35,220 nt of DNA. Source: Nocardia tenerifensis NBRC 101015 (GTDB lineage: Bacteria; Actinomycetota; Actinomycetes; Mycobacteriales; Mycobacteriaceae). This document shows, piece after piece, positions 8,923-16,653 of this stretch. The notes under the pieces are model-generated. The model was not told the DNA's origin and did not search any database. It was given only the letters and a program-made list of their open reading frames with translations. The first letter of the stretch is position 1, and every line of letters begins with the position of its first letter. The translations under genes and the position numbers were made by a program. The stretch lies in the NCBI RefSeq assembly GCF_000308715.1, contig NZ_BAGH01000102.1:1-35220 (forward strand), written 5' to 3'.

Positions 8923-8926
8923 GGAA

Positions 8927-9694
8927 TCAGCCGAGCAGGGCGCCGCCGGTGGCATCCAGGAAGGAGCCGGTGATCCAGCGGGCCTCGTCGGTGGCCAGGA
9001 AGACGACCACATCGGCGACGTCGACGGCCTCGCCCACCCGTTTGAACGCCGAGATCTGCGCCAACCGCTCGACGACCTCCGGAGTGCCGAAGGCGGGGCC
9101 GCCGTTGTCGGTCAATCCCGGTATGACGCTGTTGACGGTGATGCCGCGCGGCGCCAGATGACGCGCGAAATGCAGCGAGAGTTGTTCGAGCGCACCCTTC
9201 GACATCGCGTAGGGGATTTGGGCGGGGTCGGCGGAGCGGGTCAGGCCGGAGGAGATGTTGATGATCCGGCCACCGTCGGACAGCAGGCCCAGCGCGCGCT
9301 GCACGATGAAGAACGGCGCCTCGGCGTTGACCGCGAACATGTGGCCGAACTCGGCCGGTGTCACCTCTTCGGGCCGCACGCCGGTCCGCGCGGTCGTCGC
9401 CGCATTGTTCACCAGAATATCGAGGCGTAAGTCGCCGATATGGTCCCGCAGTCCCTGTTCCAATCCCGAGAAAAGTCGCTCCACATCGCCCGGCACGCCC
9501 AGCTCGGCGTGTACGGAAAACGCGCACCCGCCACACTTTTCGATGAGTGCGACGGTCTCTCGCGCGGCCGCCGCATTACTGCCGTAATGCACCGCGATCA
9601 ACGCGCCTTTGGCCGCCAGCTGCCGCGCGATGGCCCTGCCGATGCCCCGGCTCGCACCGGTTACCAGAGCGGTTTTGGTGGTCAGGTCGCTCAT
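8927..9694 (-). CDS. SDR-family oxidoreductase (FabG-like)
   Basis: A 255-residue classical short-chain dehydrogenase. It has the NADP-binding TGASRGIG motif (residues 12-19), NNAA (96-99), and the catalytic serine in INISSG (148-149) with Y162xxxK166. ATG 9694 is preceded by GGGGAG. It is the first gene of the leftward operon that continues to the dehydratase and epimerase. Sugar ketoreduction is probably done by the extended SDR at the left edge, so this enzyme may act on the aglycone or on another sugar ketone. FabG-type enzymes are too diverse to assign a substrate from sequence. A housekeeping 3-oxoacyl-ACP reductase is less likely, given the neighbours. Confidence 0.85.
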   Translation of the reverse strand: MSDLTTKTALVTGASRGIGRAIARQLAAKGALIAVHYGSNAAAARETVALIEKCGGCAFSVHAELGVPGDVERLFSGLEQGLRDHIGDLRLDILVNNAATTARTGVRPEEVTPAEFGHMFAVNAEAPFFIVQRALGLLSDGGRIINISSGLTRSADPAQIPYAMSKGALEQLSLHFARHLAPRGITVNSVIPGLTDNGGPAFGTPEVVERLAQISAFKRVGEAVDVADVVVFLATDEARWITGSFLDATGGALLG

Positions 9695-10051
9695 ATTCGC
9701 CGTCTCCCCTCTGCGAGCGTGGGCAACACGCGCACCAGCGCGACGCGGCCGGCAGCCCGGCGGCCGGAATCGTGGATTAGCAAGGCGGACAACGCATCAC
9801 GCATCGTCGCGCAGGCGCCCGTCCGACCTCAGATTAACTCTGCGGCCGAAGCTTTCGCACATGACTGGTGGCCGATGGAAATTGTGAACCACTCATACTG
9901 TCGAATACATATACCCTGCGCGCGACCCTGCTGAGTCGTCTCCGCATCGGCTCGGGTTTCGGCCGTTGACCTCGGGTGTTTGCCCCCCGATCGACCGGGT
10001 AGGCCAGCGCGGGTAGGCCACGGAATCATGCTCCCACCATCGAGGAGAGTT
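9695..10051. promoter_or_regulatory. Divergent intergenic region between SDR operon and Mn catalase
   Basis: No gene is apparent in these 357 nt. The middle part (about 9880-9915) is A+T-rich and contains TCGAATACAT (9901-9910), which differs at one base from TCGAATATAT at 3391-3400 in the other divergent promoter region of the sugar cluster. The right part carries the SigF-type promoter described separately. A leftward promoter for the SDR operon must lie here, but I see no clear consensus boxes. Confidence 0.5.
9978..10001 (+). promoter_or_regulatory. SigF/SigB-type promoter of the Mn catalase gene
   Basis: GTTT (9978-9981), a 15-nt spacer and GGGTA (9997-10001) match the actinobacterial SigF/SigB consensus GTTT-N15-17-GGGTAT. 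It ends 50 nt before the catalase start. Confidence 0.7.
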
Positions 10052-10942
10052 ATGTTCACACACAACAAGGATCTCCAGTTCGAGGTGCGCGTCGACCGGC
10101 CCGACCCGCGATTCGCGACATTGCTACAGGAGCAGTTCGGCGGCGCCAACGGTGAGTTGAAGGCCGCCATGCAGTACTTCAGCCAGGCTTTCGTCCTGCG
10201 CCGCAAGCACCCGAAGATGTACGACCTGTTCATGGACATCGCGACCGAGGAGTTCAGCCACCTGGAGATCGTGGGCTCCATGATCACCATGCTGCTCGAC
10301 GGCCTCAACGACGACCTGAAGCAGGCCAACGAGCTGTGTGACTGGATGCCGGTCATCGCCTCCGCCGACGGGCGGGAACAGGCCATTCACCAGGTCGCGG
10401 CGAACCCGTTGTTCTTCGGGCTGCGCGGCGGCGGCCCCGACGTCGGCAACTCCGCGGGCGTGCCCTGGTCGGGCGCGTATGTGAACTCCAACGGTGAGCC
10501 CTCGGTCGACCTGCGCAGCAACCTCGCCGCGGAGTCGCGGGCCAAGATCGTCTACGAATACCTGAAGCAGTTCACCGACGACCCCGGCGTGCAGGATACG
10601 TTGTCGTTCTTGATGACTCGTGAGGTCGCGCATTTCCAGCAGTTCACCGCCGCGCTCAACGAGCTGCCGGTGAATTTCCCTCCCGGCGCGCTGCCCGGCG
10701 ACGACCGGTTCCAGAATGTCGCGTTCAACATGTCCGACGGCGCGGGGAGCGCGCGCGGGCCGTGGAACGAGGGGCAGGGTCCGTGGCCGGACGGAATGGA
10801 GTGGCGCTACGTCGATGACCCGGCTCAGGAATGGCTCTCCGGCGACGAGCGGAGCAACCTCGGTGCGGAGATGAATCCCGAGGGTTCACCGGCGGTGCAG
10901 GGCAGCAAACCCTTCACCCACGAGCAACACGCGCCGATGTAG
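10052..10942 (+). CDS. Manganese catalase family protein
   Basis: A 296-residue non-haem catalase that decomposes hydrogen peroxide at a di-manganese centre in a four-helix bundle. The expected ligands, judged from the Lactobacillus plantarum enzyme, are present: E35 (GANGEL), E67 and H70 (TEEFSH), E161 (NLAAES) and H194 (TREVAH). The C-terminal tail is extended and polar. ATG 10052 has GAGGAGAG upstream. A frame open from 9980 overlaps the promoter and is not the start. The SigF-type promoter places it in a general stress or stationary-phase response, alongside the next genes. Confidence 0.93.
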   Translation: MFTHNKDLQFEVRVDRPDPRFATLLQEQFGGANGELKAAMQYFSQAFVLRRKHPKMYDLFMDIATEEFSHLEIVGSMITMLLDGLNDDLKQANELCDWMPVIASADGREQAIHQVAANPLFFGLRGGGPDVGNSAGVPWSGAYVNSNGEPSVDLRSNLAAESRAKIVYEYLKQFTDDPGVQDTLSFLMTREVAHFQQFTAALNELPVNFPPGALPGDDRFQNVAFNMSDGAGSARGPWNEGQGPWPDGMEWRYVDDPAQEWLSGDERSNLGAEMNPEGSPAVQGSKPFTHEQHAPM

Positions 10943-11060
10943 GGCACGGGGATCTACCCCGCTTGTCCCACCCTGCGCCGCTTCGATGCGTGGGCTGCGA
11001 GGACGCGGTCCGCGCATCGCCGCTTCGGTGACCCTATTGGCGGCGAGGCGCCACCGACAC

Positions 11061-11100
11061 CCCTCGCGAGCCTGCGTTTGGCCGCGAGGGACGAGGGTAT
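11061..11100 (+). promoter_or_regulatory. SigF/SigB-type promoter with inverted repeat across its -35 region
   Basis: GTTT (11076-11079), 15 nt and GGGTAT (11095-11100) form a full consensus SigF-type promoter, 50 nt before the leader ORF of the debranching gene. CCCTCGCG (11061-11068) and CGCGAGGG (11083-11090) form a perfect 8-bp inverted repeat flanking the -35 element. This could be an operator, or the catalase terminator embedded in the promoter. Confidence 0.7.
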
Positions 11101-11149
11101 CTGTCGATAGCTAACCGATAGCCGGTTCGGTCGAAGAGGCAGGGGCGTC

Positions 11150-11206
11150 ATGATGCGCTTTCCCGTTCACCGTGCGCGGGCGCGACACACGACGGGTGCG
11201 GCATGA
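11150..11206 (+). CDS. Short leader ORF coupled to the debranching gene
   Basis: Eighteen codons begin at a double ATG (11150) with AGGCAGGGGCG just upstream. The Arg-rich peptide ends in a TGA that overlaps the next ATG as ATGA at 11203. The downstream start has no ribosome-binding site of its own, so this leader probably delivers ribosomes by coupled termination and reinitiation. Confidence 0.45.
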   Translation: MMRFPVHRARARHTTGAA

Positions 11207-13320
11207 GTTCCCGGGACCCCGAGGTCCTGGGCATGGTGTCGCCGGTGATCGTCGACTCCGGACTCGGCACGGTCACCCTGGTCGAGTCGACCACCTTCTG
11301 CATCTCGAACGGCCTGGGCGACATTCGCTGCGATACTCCGCACGGTCTGTTCCACTGTGACTCCCGAGTGCTGTCCCGGTGGGAGCTCGAGGTCGACGGC
11401 CGGCCACTCGAGCAGTTGGCGGTGCGTAGCTCGGAACCGTTCAAGGCGCGGTTCGTCCTGCGCAGACCGCCCGCACCCGGACTGGCCGACAGCACCGTGC
11501 TGGTGGAGCGGCGCAGGCTGATCGGGGACGGGCTGACCGAAGTGCTGACGGTGTGGAACTTCGGCCAGGAGGACACCGTGCTCGACCTCGCGTTGCATGT
11601 CGAATCTGATTTCGCAGACCTTTTCGCCGTGAAGGAGGGCCGGTGGGGTCCGTCTCAGGGCGAAGCGACGGTGGAGGCGGACGACCTCGTGCTGACCGAC
11701 CAGCGTCAGCCCGGCCGGGGACTGACCGTCAGCGCCACCGCCGAACCGTCGGTCGCCTCGGACGGATTGTGCTGGCAGGTCCTCGTTCCCGCCGGAAAAC
11801 ATTGGCAGACACAGTTATTCGCGCAACCGATCGACTGCTATCGCCGCTCGCCCGCCCTCAGCCTGGACACCGAGGACAGTCCGGCCCACCGCATCCGAGC
11901 GTGGCGCAACTCGGCGACCAGGCTGACCTCCTCCGCGCCGATCCTGAACCATGTGCTGCAACGCTCCGAGACCGATCTCGGCTCGCTGCGGATCGATGAC
12001 GTCACCGACGAGGACTCGCCGGCCTACGTGGCCGCGGGCGCCCCCTGGTTCATGACATTGTTCGGCCGCGACAGCCTGCTGACCTCATGGATGGCCCTGC
12101 CGCTGGACCGGGGACTGGCCGTCGGCACGCTGCGTGAGTTGTCGAGAACCCAAGGCCGACAGACGAATCCGCTCACCGAGGAGCAGCCGGGCCGCATCAT
12201 GCACGAGATCCGGCACGGCCCCGCCGGCGGCCCGACCTCGGCGGGCACCGTCTACTACGGGACGGTGGACGCCACCCCGCTGTTCGTCATGCTGCTCGCC
12301 GAATGCTGGCGGTGGGGGACCGACGCGACATTCATCGAGGAACTGCTGCCCGCCGCCGACGCCGCGCTCGACTGGATCGAGCGGGACGGCGACCTCGACG
12401 GGGACGGATTCGTCGAGTATCGCCGCAAGACCGACCGCGGCCTGGCGAACCAGGGTTGGAAGGACAGCTTCGACGCCATCAACGACGCCGAGGGCAACCT
12501 GGCGGACCCTGCCATCGCGCTCGCGGAGGTCCAGGGTTATGTCTACGCGGCTCGCCTCGCCCGCGCCGAACTCGCCGAGGCCTTCGGCGACGCCGAGACC
12601 GCAGGCCGCATGCGGCGCGCCGCCGAGGAGCTCGCGCGACGTTTCGACGAGGCGTTCTGGGACGACGAAAACAGTTGCTACGCCATCGCTTTGGACCACA
12701 ACAAGCACCGCGTCGACGCGGTGACCAGCAATGCCGCCCAATGCCTGTGGACCGGAATCGTCCACGAACAGCGCGCCGAGAAACTCGTCACCCAGCTCGC
12801 CGATCCGAGCATGAACAGCGGTTTCGGGCTGCGCACCCTGGCCTCGACCATGGGCGCGTACAACCCGATGAGTTACCACAACGGCTCGATCTGGCCGCAC
12901 GACACCGCCATCGCCGTCGCCGGGCTCCAGCGCTACCGGAACGTGCCGGGCGCCGGGGCGCTGGCCGAAGAGCTGACCACCGGCCTGCTCGACGCCGCCG
13001 CCGAGTTCAGCGGGCGGCTGCCGGAATTGTTCTGCGGCTTCGCCCGATCCCAATTCCGGTTCCCGGTGGGCTACCCGACCTCGTGCTCCCCGCAGGCCTG
13101 GGCCAGCGCGGCGCCATTGCTGCTCGTCCGCTCCGCCCTCGGCCTCGACCCGATGGTGCCGCAGCGCAGGCTCACCCTCACCCCGCGGATCCCGGCGGCG
13201 TGGGGCACCGTGGAATTGACAGACCTGCGCCTGGGACCCGCGACCGTCACCATCACCGCCGAACGCGACACTGCGCAGGTGCGCGGCCTGCCGGACGACT
13301 GGCGGCTACAGATCAACTGA
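11203..13320 (+). CDS. Glycogen debranching-type amylo-alpha-1,6-glucosidase
   Basis: A 705-residue protein with two parts: an N-terminal glycogen-debranching beta domain (about residues 15-210, with NGLGDI, HGLFHCDSRVLS and GDGLTEVLTVWN) and a C-terminal (alpha/alpha)6 barrel. Barrel signatures include AGAPWFMTLFGRDSL, GNLADPAIALAEVQGYVY, and NGSIWPHDTAIAVAG, where acidic residues typical of GH15/GH63-like enzymes occur. It probably hydrolyses alpha-glucosidic bonds in glycogen, maltodextrin or trehalose-linked stores; the exact substrate is not readable. The start at ATG 11203 depends on the leader ORF, and ATG 11233 is an alternative. Its stop is 2 nt from the stop of the convergent alcohol dehydrogenase. 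Confidence 0.85.
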   Translation: MSSRDPEVLGMVSPVIVDSGLGTVTLVESTTFCISNGLGDIRCDTPHGLFHCDSRVLSRWELEVDGRPLEQLAVRSSEPFKARFVLRRPPAPGLADSTVLVERRRLIGDGLTEVLTVWNFGQEDTVLDLALHVESDFADLFAVKEGRWGPSQGEATVEADDLVLTDQRQPGRGLTVSATAEPSVASDGLCWQVLVPAGKHWQTQLFAQPIDCYRRSPALSLDTEDSPAHRIRAWRNSATRLTSSAPILNHVLQRSETDLGSLRIDDVTDEDSPAYVAAGAPWFMTLFGRDSLLTSWMALPLDRGLAVGTLRELSRTQGRQTNPLTEEQPGRIMHEIRHGPAGGPTSAGTVYYGTVDATPLFVMLLAECWRWGTDATFIEELLPAADAALDWIERDGDLDGDGFVEYRRKTDRGLANQGWKDSFDAINDAEGNLADPAIALAEVQGYVYAARLARAELAEAFGDAETAGRMRRAAEELARRFDEAFWDDENSCYAIALDHNKHRVDAVTSNAAQCLWTGIVHEQRAEKLVTQLADPSMNSGFGLRTLASTMGAYNPMSYHNGSIWPHDTAIAVAGLQRYRNVPGAGALAEELTTGLLDAAAEFSGRLPELFCGFARSQFRFPVGYPTSCSPQAWASAAPLLLVRSALGLDPMVPQRRLTLTPRIPAAWGTVELTDLRLGPATVTITAERDTAQVRGLPDDWRLQIN

Positions 13321-13322
13321 TG

Positions 13323-14492
13323 TCAGGGGCGGAAGATCGCCCGCACGCAGCCGTCCTGTTTGTTCTTGAAGATGTCGTACCCGTGCGCGCCGGCCTCGAG
13401 CGGCAGGTCGTGGGTGATCAGATAGGACGGATCCAGATCACCCTGCTGGATGTAGTCGAACATCCGCGGCACGTAGCGCTGGCCGTGCTGTTGCGACGTG
13501 CGGATCGTCAGGCTCTTGTTGGTCACGATGCCCATGGGGAACTTGTCGGTGAGGCCGTAGATGCCGAGAACCGAGACCACGCCGCCTTTGCGGCACGCCA
13601 GAATCGCCTCCCGCAACGGGGTCGCCCGGTCGGTCTCCAGGCGCAGCAGCTGCTTCGCCCGGTCGTAGACCTGCTGCAAGCCCGTGCCGTGCCCCTCCAT
13701 GCCCACCGCGTCGATGCAGGCGTCCGGACCTCGGCCACCGGTCATCTCCCGCAGCGTCTCCTGAACGCTGTCGACGGCGGTGTAGTCGATGGTGTCGGCC
13801 TCGAAGTGCTTGCGCGCCAATGCCAATCGCTCGGGGTACCGGTCGATCACGATCACCCGGCCCGCGCCGAGCAGCTTGGCCGTGTGCCCCGCCATCAGGC
13901 CGACGCCGCCGCTGCCCCACACCGCGACCGTATCGCCGGGCCCGATATCGCAGAACTCCGCGCCCATCAGCCCCGTCGGTACCGCGTCGGAGAGGAACAG
14001 TGCCTGCTCATCGGTGATGCCCTCCGGAATCGGGAAGGCGTTGACGTCGCCGAACGGCACGCGGACATACTGCGCGTGCGAGCCCTGATAACCGCCGAAC
14101 GGGTGCGTGTACCCGTAGATCCCGCCGGTCGGGTAGCCCAGCACCGGTTGCTGCAGTTCGGCATTCGGATTCGTGGTGTCGCACACCGAGTACAGCTCGT
14201 GGTCGCAGTACCAGCACGAGCCGCAGCCGATGAACGAGGGCACCACCACGCGCTCGCCCACGCGTCGGCCGGTGACCTCGGCGCCCACCTCCACCACCTC
14301 ACCCATGAACTCGTGGCCGAACACGTCGCCCTCGCGCATGCCCGGCAGGTAGCCGTCGATGAAGTGCAGGTCCGAGCCGCACGTGGTGGTCAGCCGGACC
14401 TGCACGAGGATGTCGTGCGGGTTCACCAGGGTCGGATCGTCCACGGTCTCGACCGCGAGGTCGTTCACGCCGTTCCAGCAGAGTGCACGCAT
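13323..14492 (-). CDS. Zinc-dependent alcohol dehydrogenase (formaldehyde dehydrogenase-like MDR)
   Basis: A 389-residue medium-chain dehydrogenase, close to the length of glutathione-independent formaldehyde dehydrogenases. Catalytic zinc ligands are C38 (TTCGSDLH) and H60 with E61 (GHE); the structural zinc site is C90, C93, C96 and C104. The NAD(P)-binding motif GSGGVG is in the middle. It probably detoxifies aldehydes or alcohols. The start at 14492 has AGGAG upstream and lies 11 nt after the SRPBCC stop, so the two form one operon under the SigF-type promoter at 15069-15093. Substrate is uncertain. Confidence 0.88.
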   Translation of the reverse strand: MRALCWNGVNDLAVETVDDPTLVNPHDILVQVRLTTTCGSDLHFIDGYLPGMREGDVFGHEFMGEVVEVGAEVTGRRVGERVVVPSFIGCGSCWYCDHELYSVCDTTNPNAELQQPVLGYPTGGIYGYTHPFGGYQGSHAQYVRVPFGDVNAFPIPEGITDEQALFLSDAVPTGLMGAEFCDIGPGDTVAVWGSGGVGLMAGHTAKLLGAGRVIVIDRYPERLALARKHFEADTIDYTAVDSVQETLREMTGGRGPDACIDAVGMEGHGTGLQQVYDRAKQLLRLETDRATPLREAILACRKGGVVSVLGIYGLTDKFPMGIVTNKSLTIRTSQQHGQRYVPRMFDYIQQGDLDPSYLITHDLPLEAGAHGYDIFKNKQDGCVRAIFRP

Positions 14493-14503
14493 GTTCGCTC
14501 CTG

Positions 14504-14995
14504 TCAGCGGGCGGAGGGGTTGTGTGCGAGGGAGGGGACCTCACCGGTTTGCAGCAACGCGCGCGCACGATAGAGCGCTTGGAAAGTCGCCGCGCCCGTG
14601 AGCAGATCGGGGATCGGGGTCTGTACCCGCATGGTCACCTCGGTGCCGAGATCGCGTGGGGCATCGGCGAACGTCAGCCGTAACTCCATGCCTTTGCCGA
14701 CCGAGGACACGTCGACGAAGCGCAGGCTGCCGTCCTCGGCCACCAGCCTGGTCTGCCAGGAAGGGGAGTCGTCGGCGGCGTTGTGCGGCGTCCAGGTGAA
14801 ACTCGTCGGGCTCGTCGAGCGGACGTCGGCGAGATCGCCGAACACCTTCGACAGTGCGTCCGGGTCGCGCCAGAACTGCTCGACCTGCGCCCGGGGCCGG
14901 GCGATCGTCACCGTCTGGCTGTTTCCATCGCTGTTCCCGGTCACCTTCTGCGCCAGATCCGTCAGTTGCTCTTTGGCCTTGTCGAGGTAGCTCAT
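14504..14995 (-). CDS. SRPBCC (START-like) family protein
   Basis: A 163-residue protein of the helix-grip SRPBCC superfamily, related to polyketide cyclase/dehydrase-like sequences. The pattern is visible in RPRAQVEQFWRDPDALSKVFG followed by DLADV, then alternating strands and a C-terminal helix (LLTGAATFQALYRARALLQTGE, split at family boundaries). Such proteins bind hydrophobic ligands; no catalytic residue can be named. ATG 14995 has GAGAGGAA upstream. It is first in the operon with the alcohol dehydrogenase. An anthracycline-type cyclase role is unlikely, because it sits in the stress module rather than the sugar cluster. Confidence 0.75.
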   Translation of the reverse strand: MSYLDKAKEQLTDLAQKVTGNSDGNSQTVTIARPRAQVEQFWRDPDALSKVFGDLADVRSTSPTSFTWTPHNAADDSPSWQTRLVAEDGSLRFVDVSSVGKGMELRLTFADAPRDLGTEVTMRVQTPIPDLLTGAATFQALYRARALLQTGEVPSLAHNPSAR

Positions 14996-15068
14996 GGGTT
15001 CCTCTCGTCTCGGGTGGCTGGATGCTCACCGCAGGGGAGGTCGGTTTGCTGCGCGGGCCATCGACCGC

Positions 15069-15093
15069 CTACCCCGCGGTCATCCCGCCAAAC
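15069..15093 (-). promoter_or_regulatory. SigF/SigB-type promoter of the SRPBCC-ADH operon
   Basis: On the minus strand GTTT (15093-15090) is followed by 15 nt and GGGTAG (15074-15069). It lies about 75 nt before the SRPBCC start and has the same spacer length as the two rightward copies at 9978 and 11076. Confidence 0.68.
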
Positions 15094-15182
15094 CGGGGCC
15101 TCGAGTGAGCTCGGGTTCGCCGAAGCGCCCCGTCGAGCGCCGATCCGGTGAATTTCGTGCGTCGAGGAGGTTCACTTCAGTC

Positions 15183-15740
15183 ATGAGGAAACTGATCTAC
15201 TCCTACGGCGTGTCCCTGGACGGTTACGTCAACGACCGCGACGGCAGCATCGACTGGGGCGACCCCGACGACGAACTGCACCAGTTCCACAACGATCGGT
15301 ACCGCGAGATCGACATCTCGCTGCACGGCCGCCGCCTCTACCAGCTGATGGCCGACTACTGGCCGCACGTGGCCGACGACGCGCCGCCCATCGAGCGTGA
15401 GTTCGCCCGGCTCTGGACGGAGAAGCCCAAGTACGTCTTCTCCCGGACCCTCACCGAGGTCCACTGGAACAGCACCCTGGTCAAGGAGCACGCGGTCAAG
15501 GAGGTCCGCAGATTGAAATCCGCGGGCGACGGCGTGATGGAGGTAGGCGGCGCCGCCCTCGCCGCCTCCCTCATCCCCCACAACCTCATCGACGAATACT
15601 GGCTCTTCGTCTACCCGGTCGCAGTCGGCGGCGGCACCCCCCTTTTCCCCCTGCTGGACAAGAGAATTCAACTCCGCCTGGCGGAGACGAAGCACTTCGA
15701 GAAAGCAGTGCTGCTGCGTTACGTTGCTGCTGGAGCGTGA
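15183..15740 (+). CDS. Dihydrofolate reductase / RibD C-terminal domain protein
   Basis: A 185-residue protein of the RibD-C/DHFR-like reductase fold. The opening MRKLIYSYGVSLDGYVND and the later GDGVMEVGGAALAASLIPHN (strand-turn-helix of the NADPH site) and YPVAVGGGTPLFP are typical. Such stand-alone members are NADPH-dependent reductases of mostly unknown substrate and are not folate enzymes as a rule. AGGAGG lies about 12 nt before ATG 15183; the frame is open further upstream, but that stretch overlaps the divergent promoter. It is transcribed away from the SRPBCC-ADH operon. Confidence 0.82.
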   Translation: MRKLIYSYGVSLDGYVNDRDGSIDWGDPDDELHQFHNDRYREIDISLHGRRLYQLMADYWPHVADDAPPIEREFARLWTEKPKYVFSRTLTEVHWNSTLVKEHAVKEVRRLKSAGDGVMEVGGAALAASLIPHNLIDEYWLFVYPVAVGGGTPLFPLLDKRIQLRLAETKHFEKAVLLRYVAAGA

Positions 15741-16024
15741 CGGAGTTCTGTCGACGGTTCGGCAGGCTGACACTGTGCCCTCTGACGCGCCGCCGCCGAA
15801 GCTGTATGGGGCATCGGCGGATTCGCCACTGCCGCAGTGGATTCGATTTCAGCCGCGCATCAATGTGTCGATCGACGACCTCGGAGAAATCCACTGCCCT
15901 GGGACTTCCGCGGCGTTTGTGTTACGGTCAGGCGTGAAGGGATGATCATGAGGGGAATCGCCTGTGGTGCAGGCAAATTCGTTCTCATTCGATTGCTGAA
16001 TCATGTCTGCGGACGGGGGCGTTC

Positions 16025-16645
16025 ATGCGTATTCACAGCACGAAAGCGGGTCTCATCGGTTTGCTGACCGTCGTCGTGGTCGGTGCGATGGGGGAAGGTA
16101 TCGCGAGCGCGGAACCGCTGGCGGATAAGTCGCGGGAGATAACCACCGACGACGGTTGGCAGATGAGCATCACCAAGACCGAGGAAAACCTCGACAGATA
16201 TCCGAATCTCGCGGCGACACCGTTCACTCGAGAAGGGTTCGTCAGCCTGAAGGCAGTCGCCGATATCTCCGGTATGGGCACCGCTCCGGTGAACTCCGGA
16301 GCCATCACGCTCGGCTATCAGCTCGGCTGCCAGGTCGACGTAACCAGCGGCGCGGCAATCGGATTGGCCATCGGCCCGAGTATCAGCATCGGAATCACCA
16401 CGGGTGTCGGACTCAGCGCGAGCATTTCGCCGACAATGTATCTGAAGCCAGGAACCATCACCACCATTCCGTTCGGCACCAAGCCCCTGGCCGGACGCCA
16501 CGCATCGATCACCTCCGACCAGGTACACATCAAGATCGATGGCTGCATGGGCCCGGTCAGCCTGCGCTCTTACGCGCAGGTCACCATTTCGACCCCGACA
16601 GCGGACAATTCGCTGGCCGTTTACGGCGACCCCATCTATTTGTGA
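16025..16645 (+). CDS. MspA-family outer-membrane (mycomembrane) porin
   Basis: A 206-residue exported protein with a signal peptide (hydrophobic core about residues 9-24, likely cleavage after IASA at 29). The mature part has MspA family features: an LTREWF-like element (FTREGFVS), an ELGYQIG-like ITLGYQLGC, alternating beta strands, and the terminal TYGEPWN-like AVYGDPIYL. MspA proteins are octameric goblet-shaped channels through the mycolate outer membrane of mycobacteria, nocardiae and relatives. The paired cysteines (GCQVD, DGCMG) are not in classical MspA as I recall it. Only 8 nt separate it from the next gene, so porin and exported toxin-like protein are co-transcribed. Confidence 0.85.
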   Translation: MRIHSTKAGLIGLLTVVVVGAMGEGIASAEPLADKSREITTDDGWQMSITKTEENLDRYPNLAATPFTREGFVSLKAVADISGMGTAPVNSGAITLGYQLGCQVDVTSGAAIGLAIGPSISIGITTGVGLSASISPTMYLKPGTITTIPFGTKPLAGRHASITSDQVHIKIDGCMGPVSLRSYAQVTISTPTADNSLAVYGDPIYL

Positions 16646-16653
16646 GAAGTCCG

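Noticed and set aside
12303..14573. A 756-codon open frame on the plus strand
   Set aside because: It overlaps the debranching gene out of frame and the ADH gene antisense; low-complexity Arg-rich product.
14504..14995. SRPBCC protein as an aromatic polyketide cyclase of the sugar-linked pathway
   Set aside because: It is 5 kb from the sugar cassette, in an operon with ADH and under a SigF-type promoter.
15948..16067. A 39-codon ORF with AAGGGA upstream, overlapping the porin start
   Set aside because: Could be a leader, but the peptide has no pattern and the porin start looks adequate; support too weak for a feature.
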